Position numbers and translations under genes: made by a program | The notes under the pieces: generated by a model | What the model saw: the letters and a program-made list of their open reading frames with translations, nothing else | The model's database searches: none | Told to the model about the DNA's origin: nothing | Shown: piece by piece, positions 24,550-36,898 of the stretch | How positions within the stretch are numbered: the first letter of the stretch is position 1 | Layout: each line of letters opens with the position of its first letter | Source: Latrodectus hesperus | Lineage: Eukaryota; Arthropoda; Arachnida; Araneae; Theridiidae | Reading direction: 5' to 3' | Assembly (NCBI GenBank): GCA_037975125.1 | Contig: CM075862.1 | Location: 60,488,779 to 60,552,778, forward strand | Length of the DNA: 64,000 bases

Positions 24550-27247
24550 CACTTGAAAAAAATTCTGACTGCATTTGACAAATGTGTGTTTTTTCTCGAT
24601 TGCTTACTTTAAATTTCAAAGTAACTAAAATTAGAAAAGTGTTTTTATTATTTTTTATTTGAGAGAATATTTACAAATAACTAAAAATAACTTCATAGAA
24701 AACGGGAATGTAGTATAGTGAAATTAGTAATCTAATTTTTCATGAACAATTTCAATAATACTGATTTATACCTACGATTTATTTGGAATAAATATATAAT
24801 TCCTGTATTTATTTGAATTATGGATTTATTTGCAATGCATACAGTTGGATACATGAAAAATAGTCCTGAATGTAGTAAAAAAAAAACTATAAATATTTGA
24901 AAATGATATTTATGGTTGAGAAAATATGAAATTTCAGAAATGAAACTAGTAATAAAATTCGCATTTTTTTCACGAGTATAATATTTTATAAACACAGCTT
25001 TTATATTTTGTTATAATAATTTCCTTCCTAACGAAGAGCTTAATTCTATAATTTCAGAATTCTTTAAATTGTCTGTATAATGTGAATAAGCCTCTAAAAT
25101 AATGTAGTTTTTTACTGTTAGTTTATAGGATTTATTTTAGCCACTGCGAGACTAAAAATGAAAATAAACATTTTGAAATTTTATTTATATTGAAATGAAA
25201 AGAATAGTAAAAGTAGTATTGTGATATATTTTTTTTCACGAATCTCAAAGAACATAGAATAAATTTAATGCAGCATAACGATGATGAAAATATTTTTTTG
25301 TCTCGAAAACGTTCCACAAAAGAAAATATTTCAAACAAAATACGAAAAAAAAACATTTCGTTAGACGATTTGACTTTGCTTCTTATAAAATTTAATATGA
25401 TGCTGAAATATTGAAATTTATAATTTATGACAGAAAATGTTACATCAATTATGCAGAAAAAAAGCATTAGTTTATTTTCTTATAAATTTGCAGATTTCAT
25501 TTCGTAGAAGTATAATAATAAAATCTCACCTTAAAAATTTACAAAAAACGAAAACGTTAAAAAATATGTGATGCAAATAATCAACCAACTTTTCTCAAGG
25601 ATTTTTTATAATCTAAAGAAATACCAAAATATGTATAAAAAATTAAATATGTCCACTTTTTCATTTACTGAACTATGCACATGAATATAAGTCAATAATA
25701 AGTAAACAATGTGATTTTTTTAATACAAGAGAACTACAAACTTGATGCAGTGGTTTGCTTCAAATTTTCTAGGAAATAGGAAATGAAATTACCGAAATGA
25801 CAAAAATTCTAATGAAAAAATTGCCTCTTTCAAACAGTTATTTTATATTTTACAAAATATGGCATAATTTGTTTTAATATCTTTCGTCATGACAATACGT
25901 TACTAAAAATAGTTATTAAACTAGTTAAGTAGTTACTTTCAGACTTAACCGAATAATGAACTATTTATTCCATTGAAATTAGCAGCATTAATTGATTAAC
26001 TAATTTTAAAATTAAAATATGAGGAGGATAATTAATAGATAATTTATTGTTTAACTTGCTAAATTCTTGTGGAATTAAATAAAGTATATTATGTGTTTTT
26101 AAATGAGAGGAGGTACAATACACGTTATTATGGAAATAGTTGTTTTTCTATATTGTCATGATTTTTTTGGCCTATTTAAACCTTTTTAAATAATGCAATA
26201 TTTATATTTGTTTGGGAAAAGAGTAATTTCGGTTTGCACCAAGAGACAGCGTTATGTTTGTTTCGTTATTCTTTTGTCAGTTTTTTTTTTTTCTCTTTTG
26301 AGATTTGGTAGTTGATACCTTTAGTTTGTTATCGAAACAAATTCCTTGTAATTCTGCTTAAATCTCTGTAAGCTTACGGCCAGTTTTAACGCAGACTGCA
26401 AAAATAAGCATTTTCAACACTTTTGATTTTTTATTTTCATAAGGCAAGAAAGTAACTGCGGCTCACAAAAAGATATGTGAGGATTAGGGTGTAGATTTCT
26501 TAACAGGACACATACATCAGAATTGGTTTAAAACATCCAAAACAGTTAAATGAATCACAAAACAATTATGTGTATATATGTTGAACAAAGTATTAATTAT
26601 GTATTGATTTTTATTATAAATTATACATTTAATATTTCAGTTTCTAATTGACAAAACAAATGAAAATAATTTATGTTTTACTTGTGTTGAACAATTAATT
26701 CATTATGTATTGATATTTGTTAAACATTATACATTTGTTCATCTCTTATTTTGTAAAAAAAGGTAAGGTGAATAAAGTAATTTAATTTAACACATGTTTG
26801 TCATAACAGAATTTAAATTATTAGAATTGTTTCAGTGTTACACAATGACTAAATATATTTGATTTTGTCTGTCATTATTTTGTAAAAAAAATAAAATTCA
26901 GTCATTAAATTTGAAAAATTTAACTAATTAATGTATGTGCATATTTCTGTGTAATTCCAATTCCATTTTGTTGTATTTTAAAAACAATAATTTAAAATGA
27001 AAAAAAAAAGAAGAGACACACATTAGAAAAGGAAATAATGAAATTCGATTAAAGTTCAATAAGTATTAACTTTTATATTTTACGCATTTAATCGAATTTC
27101 TAATATATTACTGAAATAAAAATAAATTCTACAATTTCTTTCCTGAAACAAATAATAAATAGTTAAAAGAAAGTAAGAAAGTAATAAACCACAAATATGA
27201 ATGGAATTTTCTGAAAGAATCACTAACAATGAAACCATTAAAAATAT

Positions 27248-27250
<3 letters not shown>
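24550..27250. other. AT-rich stretch without recognisable gene
   Basis: Low-complexity open frames on both strands only. The patch at about 26,220-26,520 is slightly less AT-rich but unassigned. Confidence 0.5.
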
Positions 27251-27321
<71 letters not shown>

Positions 27322-27346
27322 TGTGTGTGTGTGAGTGTGTGTGTGT
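27251..27346. repeat. Compound (AT)34 / (GT)n microsatellite
   Basis: A 68-bp AT run changes to GT repeats interrupted by GAGT. The IY- and HT-rich frames here are repeat by-products. Confidence 0.95.
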
Positions 27347-27867
27347 CATTGCCAGCATTATTTGGTTTAGGATAGCATGACAACGATTATAATGTATCAT
27401 ATTTATTTATATTTGTCTATTTTTATGTAGATATAATAATGGTGCAGGTGAGTTCCGAATAATGCAATAAAGGTTAACGAGTAAGAAGTACTCAGCTGTC
27501 AATAAGTGCCTTGTACTACTGAGCTACAAGTTACGAGATCAGAAACTGAGCTGACACATTTATCTCTACATTCACTTCGTACAAACAAAAGAACATTTAA
27601 ATTCATAGAGTGTTGTCTGTTTTTACAGAAAACAATTTCTTTGTAGTGACAGATGTACCTAGTTGATTGAACTCCCATATCTAAGTGTTCTTCCTCATGA
27701 TAGGGTTCTATGTAGATATTTAATTTTAGATACTTAATTACACACTTATTTAATTCTTAAATGAGGTCCATGCATGCTATTAGCAAGTACTATCACTTGA
27801 ATTAAAATGAAATGCATGAATATATATTTCTTATCATAGCCGTATTAATAATATTATATATTCATTT

Positions 27868-28156
27868 AGCCGACCGATGGCTGAATGGTTAGCGTTCCAG
27901 GCTCCTGAACTGTGGGTCCCGGTTCGAGCATGGAAGTTACTTTTATTTTATATTCTCTCTGTGTTTCTCTGTCCTTTCTTCTGTGATTATGTATGAATGT
28001 GACCCACCCAGTAAACGAGTTTGTGGTGGTATGGCGAGGACAACGCAACTCGCCTCCGTGACTTGGTTCACAGGTGACAGCCGGGTGACGACAAATGAGT
28101 AGCAGTTTCTTGCCTTGTTGTGGCATAAGGTTCGTCACCCAAATGCCCGACGTTAG
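27868..28156 (+). mobile_element. tRNA-derived SINE, second family
   Basis: The tRNA-like head has the A-box-like TGGCTGAATGGTTAGCGTTC and the B-box-like GGTTCGAGCAT. A body of about 210 bp of ordinary composition follows (including GTGACCCACCCAGTAAACGA), ending where the AT-rich background resumes. The body does not match the SINEs at 24.2, 45.9 or 61.1 kb. Confidence 0.65.
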
Positions 28157-28950
28157 AAAAAATATTTATTATCATGCATACAAATGTACTTTTTGCAAAA
28201 AACTATGGAAATATTTTTTCATAAATATTCTACATTTAAAAATTATTAAATCTATTTTCATATACATTTATATATATTTTATACTTATTTTATTCATATT
28301 AACAATTACTCAATTATTAATCAAAAATGGTTGAGAAAAAATCAGATCTAAGATATAAAATGTTTTATGTTAGGCTTAAACTTTTTAAAAGTGACAACCA
28401 GTTTCTTCAACTTTTGACATATTTATCCACAGCTTATAAAATTTGTTAATTAAATAATGTTTGAAATGTCTTTTATTATATTTTTTAATTTTGTAACGAA
28501 ACTTATTTCTCAAAATTTTCGCAAGAAAATAGGAAATTGTTATGCCAACTAAGATAAGTTTATGATTTTAACTATCACTTATCAAAATAAAAAATATATA
28601 TTTATTTATTTATTTATTCTTGACTGTATGTTTTTACTACACAAGATAGTAATACTCTTTAATAAAAATATTTCCCAATAAAAATATTCTTTTTAATAAT
28701 AAACTGTGATATGAATATTTTATAATTTAAAATAAAAAAAATTTTGCTTATAAAATATATTAAATTTAAAATGAAAATTTTAAACTGGGAATAATATTAC
28801 ACTTATTATTCCATATCTTTTTAAGTAAAAGTTTTAAAATAATCGCTTATTATTTTTTAATTATACAAACGAAAATTATTGGACTGATGTATAATCATTT
28901 ATTCCTTCTTTTAAAAAAGGTTTCGTTGGATTTTCAATTAATTAAATTCC
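28157..28950. other. AT-rich stretch without recognisable gene
   Basis: Contains a short (TTTA)n run near 28,600-28,618. No coding signal. Confidence 0.5.
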
Positions 28951-29300
28951 TGTGAATGAAATTTTCATGATTTCCCTGAAGAATTGAAATGAAATTCAAT
29001 CCTGAATACAGCCTCGCTTCGCCTTGCATACACCTGAAAGTAATTTTAATCTAATTGCACACATCTGTAATTTCCACTTTCAATTTGCTCCAAATTACAA
29101 GCGAGTAGAATATATATCATCAAGCTTTAAAATATTTATGAGGGGAATTAATTCTACGCTTCCTGATATTTTAATTAAAAGTGATACACTTCGATCTCAC
29201 TAACTTATTGAACGGTACGCTAATGAACGGAACGGCTTCACTTTAATTATTCAGGATTTACACTTAATTACTTTGTTTACTAATTGCAAAAATATTTTAA
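28950..29300. other. Candidate conserved non-coding block A
   Basis: The base composition is more even than the flanks, stops occur in all frames, and there are several homeodomain-type TAATTA/TAATTG cores plus a forkhead-like TGTTTAC near 29,275-29,281. It looks like regulatory DNA more than a repeat, but this is inference from composition and motifs alone. Confidence 0.25.
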
Positions 29301-29801
29301 GAGTTTTTTTTTTCTTTTTCAAAAATCTCATTTATTTCAATGATCTGTTAAAAAATAACAAAATTATATTTTTCGATTAAATTGATAAAAATATTGTTTA
29401 AATATTTAAATATATGACTTTAATTAAATAATATAATTTCCTGTTGATATAACGAATAACAATCATTTAAATTTGAATTCAAATGTAATCATATACCTAC
29501 AAATTATTCATGTTTGATTGCAAGCCGAAGCAATGTGAATAGGTTTCTGGATTGTTATTATCGAGCTCATGGTTTACTTCTTATTTTGTGAAAAAAATGA
29601 GTTTTGTAGTTCCTGATCCGCCATAGGCACCACATTCTGGTTTTGTCAGTGCCTTTGTTGTAAAAGGAATGAAAAGTAAAATTGTTAAATACTAATTATT
29701 CAAAAATTAATTGCGTTAGAACTTTGGAATATTTTTTTATTTACTTATTTTAGAAATTTAGTGAATTTGATGTTATTATCCATAACTATATTAAAATATT
29801 A

Positions 29802-29803
<2 letters not shown>
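29301..29803. other. AT-rich stretch without recognisable gene
   Basis: No feature recognised. Confidence 0.5.

Positions 29804-29842
<39 letters not shown>
29804..29842. repeat. (TA)n microsatellite
   Basis: A short uninterrupted TA run. Confidence 0.9.
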
Positions 29843-29845
<3 letters not shown>

Positions 29846-30720
29846 AAATAATACTTTTGCTCAAATTTTCGAACACATTGAATTTTCAAATTTAAATATT
29901 TAACTACTTTTGCAATCGTATCAAGCCATATTATTCCATTGAATGTTTTATAAATTTAAAATTCAAGAAAAACAAATGACAAAAAAACAATGACAAAAAA
30001 TTTACAAAAAATTTTTAATTTTCTGTTAAGTGAATTTAAATATTTTGAATAATTTGATACCCTAAATTAATATATCTTTTGGTACATTTTGTGAACAAAT
30101 TTAAAACAAAAATTATTACTAATGAACAACAAAAACGAACTCAACTAATTAAAAAGCGCCTCTTCTAGGCCTATTATAGGGAATTAGGTTTTGAGATAAT
30201 TTTCTTTCACATTACGTACCAAATAACTGTGTCATATCACGTCACATTTACTATTTTATAGTAAAACTTCTCATATCACATGTTTTTATATAATATCACG
30301 TCATATTTACATTTAAAATATTAAAACAAATATTAAAAAAATATTTTATAAAATTTTCCAGCAATTAAGATTTTGTAGGAAATTTACAAATATATTTTTA
30401 ATTAATCTAATTTATTAAGTTTCATACATCTTTTCAATTCGAGAAACAAAAATTATTTAAACTTAATTTCCATCCGATTATATATTCAAGTTCTATTTGA
30501 GGAAAAACAATGTCTATACAAGTGAATTTTTCGAATAATTTTTATTATTCTGATCACATTTAATTATTTTACCCATTGCAAGTATATTTTAATTTTTTAC
30601 AATATTTTTAGTTTTCTTAATAGTTAATTTATTTAAATGTTTCAACGAGTTTTTCAGTAAATTTAAATATATTTCAGGATGAATAACGTTATTATCTAAA
30701 GAATCTGTTTATGTATTGTT
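29843..30720. other. AT-rich stretch without recognisable gene
   Basis: No feature recognised. Confidence 0.5.
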
Positions 30721-31200
30721 CAGAGTTAGTTATCCTGACTTCATAACTCAGAATGTCCTTTCATCTGTTTAGAACATTGTATTTAAGATTACACGATACA
30801 GTCGTTAATACACGCAAGCTGCTAAGTAACTTCCCCGCTGACATTGCCCCATTGCCATTTCAATGTAATTTGCATGGAAACAGTAATGACCGCCTGCCTG
30901 CTGACCGCCTCTCAACGTGACTGAGTAAATATGCTCGTTCTGCGACAACTGAATGTTTTGGGATTTTGTAACAAATCAACTTAGCATAATTTGAAAGGAA
31001 GATATGAAAAGCCGCATGTAAGTTCATTATGAAATCCGTCCATAATGAAAGAGAGTATGTTAAAGGGCGTTGCGTCAATCGTCTGGCCAACAGTAATGAT
31101 TGGTAGAGTTGTTTGATAAGCAAATTATTAGGAAGGTGAAAGGGGATCCTATAGTCGCTGTAGTGCTTCATAATTGATATAATTATGATACAATGCAAAT
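30720..31200. other. Candidate conserved non-coding block B with two octamer motifs
   Basis: This block is less AT-rich than its surroundings. Inverted copies of the POU-factor octamer lie near its ends: ATTTGCAT at 30,868-30,875 and ATGCAAAT at 31,193-31,200. No convincing protein is encoded; the open frame across it on the minus strand has no recognisable domain. It could be an enhancer or an unrecognised repeat. Confidence 0.25.
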
Positions 31201-31715
31201 CATTTTGCTATAAGTGATGGATCATACAATAAAATTATAAAGGAATTCTCTAAATAACATAGTTTTACAGTCGATAGCTAGTAAATTTGATATGAAAAAA
31301 ACTATATACTAACTTACTAAATATTTTGTATGGTATGCAATTGCTATTTAAAACTCGCTTGACATCCAACTGAAATTCGCAATGTAATAATGTTCTCATT
31401 AATGAATAGTTTATGTTAGTTTGCTGTTTTAAGCTTACTTCATAATAAATCCAAAGTCTAGAGCTTAAGGAGATTTCGTACCACTTCAAATCTTATGATT
31501 CTATGTAGGAATCGGACTTGGTAAATACTGAGCAAGAACACAGAATCCCTTTCTTGTAAGTCCAAGTTTAGAGTTAGATTAATTGTTCTAGAAAACACTA
31601 AAAACAATTTTTAAATCTATTTATTTGCTGAGATTTGATCAAAAAAAATTAAAAATTTTTGCAGTTTTTCTTAACAGATTTCTGTATTTTCACAAGTAAA
31701 GAAAGAGTATGAGTG

Positions 31716-31717
<2 letters not shown>
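31201..31717. other. AT-rich stretch without recognisable gene
   Basis: No feature recognised. Confidence 0.5.

Positions 31718-31783
<66 letters not shown>
31718..31783. repeat. (TA)n microsatellite
   Basis: An uninterrupted 66-bp TA run. Confidence 0.95.
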
Positions 31784-31786
<3 letters not shown>

Positions 31787-32816
31787 ACTTAGACATTTTT
31801 CCGCTAAGAAAGACAAATTAGGCTCATCTATAATAATGAGCTGAAAAAGCCTTACCTTAAAATTTATTCAAAGATAAAACCAGCTAACTTTTATCATTTT
31901 TAAAATAGTTTTAATCCAATTTTTATAAAATATAATTTGATACCAATTAAACCAGTATAGTTTTTAAATAATTTTAAGTCAATTTTCTAAAGGACCTTTT
32001 GATGTCAATTTAAGCTGGAAAAATTGTGTGCAGTAGTTTCATAAAATTAGATAAAAATGCTAATATTAATGTACATATTTGTTGCACATACACACACAGT
32101 CATATATTTAAAAACATTTAATAAAGGAAACATTCGTGACTTTAAAAAATTTAAATCTGAGAACATATACTTATGAAAAGCGAATTGAATGGTATCAGGA
32201 ACAAATAAAAAAAAATCGCCATTGTTTTTTAATATAATTAGAAGGTTATTTTTAAAATCATACATTTTTTGAGAAGTAACAAAAAAAATCTAGGTTAGAT
32301 AATCTTGAACTTCATTCGTAATGAACTTTGATCTCAAAAAAGACTTTAATAACTTACATATTTCCATTACTCTTTGCCAGTGTAATGTTAAAAAAATAAG
32401 CTAGTATTTAAAAAAAGTATTTGTATATTAGTAGAACAAAATCATTCTTGCATAAAATATTTAATTGAAATACAGTGAATTTGAGGATGAAACAATTTAG
32501 GCGAACGTATCATTTGGTAAAACACATAAAATAGCTATCCAAACTAATGAATTCCAGTTTATGTATATACAGAGTTATGTGCTGGTAAAAGATAAAGAAT
32601 GCAAAATTTATTTGAATTGGAGCTTCAAAATATCAAGCATTTATTTTGAAATAGATAGGAATTTAGAAAATATATGATTGAATAAATAATCGATTTTTTA
32701 AAATAAAATCAAATGCTAAAAAAGAACAATAACGCCAAAGGAAAATTGTATTTACTTTAACTAAGCAGATACTGTTGTTGACTTATCATCTTTAAAGATC
32801 TCACAATTTATTCACT
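31784..32816. other. AT-rich stretch without recognisable gene
   Basis: No feature recognised. Confidence 0.5.
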
Positions 32817-32865
32817 CAATTTATTGTAGTTGATTTGACAAAGTCAAATCAACTACAATAAATTG
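32817..32865. repeat. Perfect hairpin, 23-bp arms and 3-nt loop
   Basis: Positions 32,817-32,839 are the exact reverse complement of 32,843-32,865, with loop AAA. The right arm coincides with the last codons and stop of the LINE relic on the minus strand, so the left arm is an inverted copy of the LINE 3' end. Confidence 0.9.
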
Positions 32866-33290
32866 TTGACAGTTAGAAAGTCAATGACTAGCAGGGGATC
32901 TGAGGATAAATCTTCCCGGGAAATTCCGATGCAATCTAGAATATGTTTCGGTGATCTGGATGATCGCAGCATCCAGCCTCACCGAAAGAAACGACAAACA
33001 TTTTATGTGTCCACTTGAGAGTCTGGCCAAGGCCGTTTGAGATTTTCGGTCACATTTTGTTTTCAAAAGACTTACAGGAAATGCTCCAGAGTACCATTGG
33101 TGTGTGGGCGGAATTTGCCAGATTGAGTTAAGTCTAGATTTCTCATTAAAGTTCCTTATATATAAGTGATGAACCAGTGAGCGTATCTTCCTCACTGCCC
33201 TATTTGGCCAGTCGATCTGCGGTCTCATTGCCTCTAATATTTACATGGGATGGAATCCATTGAAGATTTACATCATGGTAAACATATGAC
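32843..33290 (-). pseudogene. 5'-truncated, decayed LINE 3' end (RNase H and C-terminus)
   Basis: This is the 3' end of a non-LTR retrotransposon ORF2 of the jockey-like type that carries an RNase H. In different frames of the minus strand I see LQWIPSHVNIRGNETADRLA (the RNase H 'HxxxxGNExAD' motif), IWQIPPTHQWYSG, ALARLSSGHIKCLSF and PKHILDCIG, then SSDPLLVID and LTVNNLL followed by a stop. At least one nonsense and several frameshifts break it. The same C-terminal pattern (DHILDCL... then LDFLRV...DLV stop) recurs at 41.9 and 43.2 kb, so these are fragments of one family. No 5' part with endonuclease or reverse transcriptase is present. Confidence 0.8.
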
Positions 33291-34229
33291 TTTGTTGACT
33301 AAACAGATAGAGCTTATAGCCAATATAGGCAAAGAGAATTCAAAATATAATGTTTAAAATATGAATTACTTAAACAGGCATACAGAACAAAAGGAAAATG
33401 GAAAAAAAAACACAATAAATCAAATGAAATGAAGCACTTACAGGGCCGGCTTCGTCAGGGAGATTTGATCTCATTGGCACAATGTATGGATTTTTTGCAA
33501 TTTATCAAAAATCTAATGGAAGGCATTACATCCCGAAACAAGACTAATTTTTCTATTGAAGTTATTAACAGAAGAAAAAATATAATGAATAAATTAACAA
33601 GATAAAATATCATGCTTTTAACTGCCAAAATAAAATATCTCAAAAATAAATTCTTATAAAAAAATATGAATATTGTGTATACAAAATGCTCAAATATTTC
33701 CAAAAATTTAAATCAATACTTAATATTATGAACAAAACTATAGAAATGAAACATAATGACATCAAAACGTTTATCGAGTGGAATTGTGGTGAATAAATTT
33801 TTTATGTAGTACAATGAAATATTATTAATTGTCTGAGAAAAAAGCAAATTATATAATTGGATTATCACTCTTGATATATCATGTGTGTTCTGAGATTAAA
33901 TGATATTTTTTAACATAATATTTAAATATTATGAAAATAAATTTCTAGATTTATCTGCATTTGTGTTACATTCACATGTAATACATCGAAATTAACTTAG
34001 TTTTTATAATGTTTAGATTAAATAATGATGTAAGGAATATTAAAATTGATATTTTTAATTTTAATCCTTTTAGAAAAGGAAAAAAATATTAAAATAGTGC
34101 GTTTTTAAATATTTTAATTTAAATAAATTTAAAAACTATTTATATATTGTTAAGTTAAAACATTCTTCATTTAAGAGTTGACAATATATATTTTTACAAA
34201 AAATGCATAATTATTATACGCTATATCTA
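33291..34229. other. AT-rich stretch without recognisable gene
   Basis: A less AT-rich patch at 33,430-33,540 could be the end of an old transposon, but I cannot assign it. Confidence 0.45.
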
Positions 34230-34640
34230 CATCAATTCCAAACTTTGCAGAACATGCCCTGAATTTATACATCCCGATTTGAAAATTCCAGAAGCTTTTA
34301 CAAGCTTTTAAGGTTTACAGTGCTATTTATATGATTAAATGCATAATTTGTAAATTCAACTACATTGGGCAAACATCTAATTCTATTAAGGTTTGCATAA
34401 GTTTACAAATATTTAATATTAAAAGTTATAATAATAATAAAATCTTTAATATAGAATTTGAGCATTTTAAAAACCAAAGTTTTGATAATATTATAGTCAA
34501 CATTTTAGATATTGAAACTCATATAAATATACATTTAATTAAAGAAAATCAGTTCATTTTTATCAAAAAAATCTAGTGTCTTTTGGACTTAATAGATGTT
34601 TTGCTTTCCTAGATCCAGGAATTTCCCAGCCTCTGATGGA
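34230..34640 (+). pseudogene. Penelope-like element relic with GIY-YIG endonuclease
   Basis: Penelope-like elements carry a reverse transcriptase with a C-terminal GIY-YIG nuclease. Near 34,246 a cysteine-containing CRTCPEFIHPD segment is followed, after a frameshift, by an open frame (34,331-34,576) with CIICKFNYIGQTSNSIKV, which fits the nuclease core (I-x-C-x-x-C/K-x-x-YIGxT). It continues with EFEHFKNQSFDNIIVNILD and LIKENQFIF. After another frameshift the plus strand encodes SFGLNRCF (about 34,580-34,603), matching the conserved 'FGLN' end of these proteins as I know them. The reverse transcriptase part is missing. A GIY-YIG domain from another retroelement cannot be excluded. Confidence 0.65.
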
Positions 34641-35814
34641 CATTTACTCAGTAAACGAGATTGATTTCCCAGATGGTACCCCGTAACTAACCAGTATCAG
34701 AGTAAAATCAGAAAAAAAGGTAGGCCATACTATGGGAACAACAGAAAATAACTCAGGACGAAGCATTAAGTGCTTAACGGAAAATGAGATTCATCTGTAG
34801 GAAACCAGAATCGCTAGACGTGTGTCTCCATAATGAGTTTTTAATGATTCCTACAGCAGCTCTTTTTATACTATCAGAGATGGTTGAGAATAACCTGTTG
34901 GAGCAGAATCATGTAGTCCTGAAAAAATGTACGAGGAGGGTTCGAGAACTTTCTGGATTGACTGATGTTGGTTGAAAGAAGGATACTTATACAGAGATGA
35001 GGCACCGGAGATTGAGAATTTGCCTGCTATTTCCACTTGAGCTGCTGATCTTAAAAAGTTTCCGGGTGCGTAGCATCAAAGGAACACCTTTGCTGTAAAG
35101 AGAAACTACGAACAACCCGATTGTGAGCAGTTATTCCGGGTGTCTTACCAAATGTCCAATCACTTAAGTGAACATTCCTATAATGGAAAAACTCAATTTC
35201 TCTGAGCTTCTAAAGTTGATTGAAGATTCTTACGAACAGCGTGCGTCAACCTTATAGATAGTGATCGATTTATTGCTCATTGTAAATTAGTATCAGAATA
35301 ATTTATTGATTATTAAAATAAATGTTTAAATCAATATTTTGTAGTTAAGTGAGCATGATTCATTTATTGGCCCACCCTACCCATTATCTCAGTCGTACCA
35401 GGATGGATACGCTACAATGTTTATACTAAATCCTATATTTACATTAGAACTACTGATAAGAAAAGAAAACTAAAAAATTAAAAGAGTCAATTAGAGTCAT
35501 AAGAGTCAGTAAAATATCAAAAAAAAATTAGAATATAAATGATTTTAAATATTGGAATGATAAACTTTTTGAACTAAGGAACCAATTTGTAAACGCTTAT
35601 GATAACACACACACAACACTTGTAAAAAAATTATTATGAGTTGATATACAAAACAATGGTCACACCAGGTTTGAAGCTTGTATAAGAACCTTGAGAAGCC
35701 AATAGTGTTTCCACTTAATCTTTCAATTTATGTATTTGCAGTTTTGCAAGATTGGAATTAGATATTTTATTTTGGCAACTATAAACTTTAAATTTAATCT
35801 TGGCAATTATGAAT
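34641..35814. other. Unassigned sequence, partly less AT-rich
   Basis: At 34,640-35,270 composition is mixed, as in a decayed coding region or repeat. The best frame (34,784-34,975 on the plus strand, 63 codons, MRFICRKPESLDVC start) shows no domain. The remainder is AT-rich. Confidence 0.35.
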
Positions 35815-35818
35815 ATAT

Positions 35819-36027
35819 TGTTATGAAACAAACAAACAAATAAATGACTCCAATTTTGAAACATACACATTTAATTAAAAAAGAACAAAATTTACAAGGA
35901 GTCATGTATGGGTTCGCGACAATCTCTCTCGCCTGCTTCGCGTACAACGAGAGTCTCAAAATTAAAACAAAAAAGAAAAAAAAACATAGGATCTTAAAAT
36001 CGAAAGTGCCGATGGTGAGACATTACA
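35819..36027 (-). repeat. 3' LTR of the compact LTR element
   Basis: In element sense it starts TGTAATGTCTCACCATCG and ends TTTCATAACA. It is nearly identical to 37,426-37,636. Confidence 0.85.
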
Positions 36028-36409
36028 GACTAAATTATTCCTTCCTTCCCCGGAGTTTTTTCTTTCTTTTTCTCATTCTAAGGAAATCAACCTGCAAATA
36101 AAAAAGAAAGAAAACACACACAAACAACAAAGAGCAAAATTTAGTATTACAGATAGCCCTGATCAATCGGACTCTGGCTGAAACACAAAATTATATGGAA
36201 TTATATAATATTAAATATAAAATAAAATTGTATCAAAATAGCACAAAATAATTATCTAACACAACAGAATTTTCAACACTAACTAAATTTACAAATAGAC
36301 ACATTTTTATTATAAAAAAACATTTTTTTATTATGTACGCATGTAACAACAGTGGAAGTTTGTATTAAAAAAAACATTTTAATTTAATATCTGAGAAAAA
36401 AGAAAATAA

Positions 36410-36898
36410 TTAAGTTTGGTTATTCAGCATTCTACTGAGACTATCGGCATTCTGATGTAATTTGCCCTTTCTGTGAAAAATATCAAAATTTAGGCTTTGA
36501 AGCACCAAAGCCCACCTTAAAAGTCTGGGATTAGATCCTGTATGATGTTTTAACCAAACTAAAGGGTTATGATCAGTTTCGATAATAAATTTATACTGAC
36601 CATCTAAATAATATTTTAATTTAGTAACAGCAAAAATTATTGCTGCACATTCCTTTTCTATAGTGCTATAATTTTTCTCAGATTTTGAAAATTTTTTACT
36701 CAGAAATAGGATAGGGTGTTCATTTTCATTTTGATCTCTCTGAGATAAAACTACACCTATTCCTAAGTTTGAGGCATCATATTGAATGATAAATTGTTTT
36801 TGAAAGTCTGGACTGTAAAGTACAGGCTTCTTTATTAAAGTGTTCTTTAATTCAATGAATGCCTTTTCGCAGTTATTATTCCATATTACAGTTCCTTT
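36410..36898 (-). pseudogene. Gypsy pol fragment: RT tether plus RNase H
   Basis: An uninterrupted stretch of 162 sense codons, bounded by stops at both ends and with no usable upstream ATG. It starts KGTVIWNNNCEKAFIELK (the tether region after the reverse transcriptase thumb), then QYDASNLGIGVVLSQ (first RNase H aspartate), EKNYSTIEKECAAIIFAV (glutamate), IIETDHNPLVWL (second aspartate) and HRKGKLHQNADSLSR. This is the typical C-terminal end of a Ty3/Gypsy RT-RNase H. All recognisable catalytic positions are kept and no stop has accumulated, so the deletion of the rest of pol was recent or the fragment is conserved. It differs clearly from the RNase H of the element at 15.6-21.9 kb. Confidence 0.85.

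Noticed and set aside
30860..31198. 112-codon frame on the minus strand
   Set aside because: It overlaps a block better explained as non-coding, has no domain, and its composition is not protein-like throughout.
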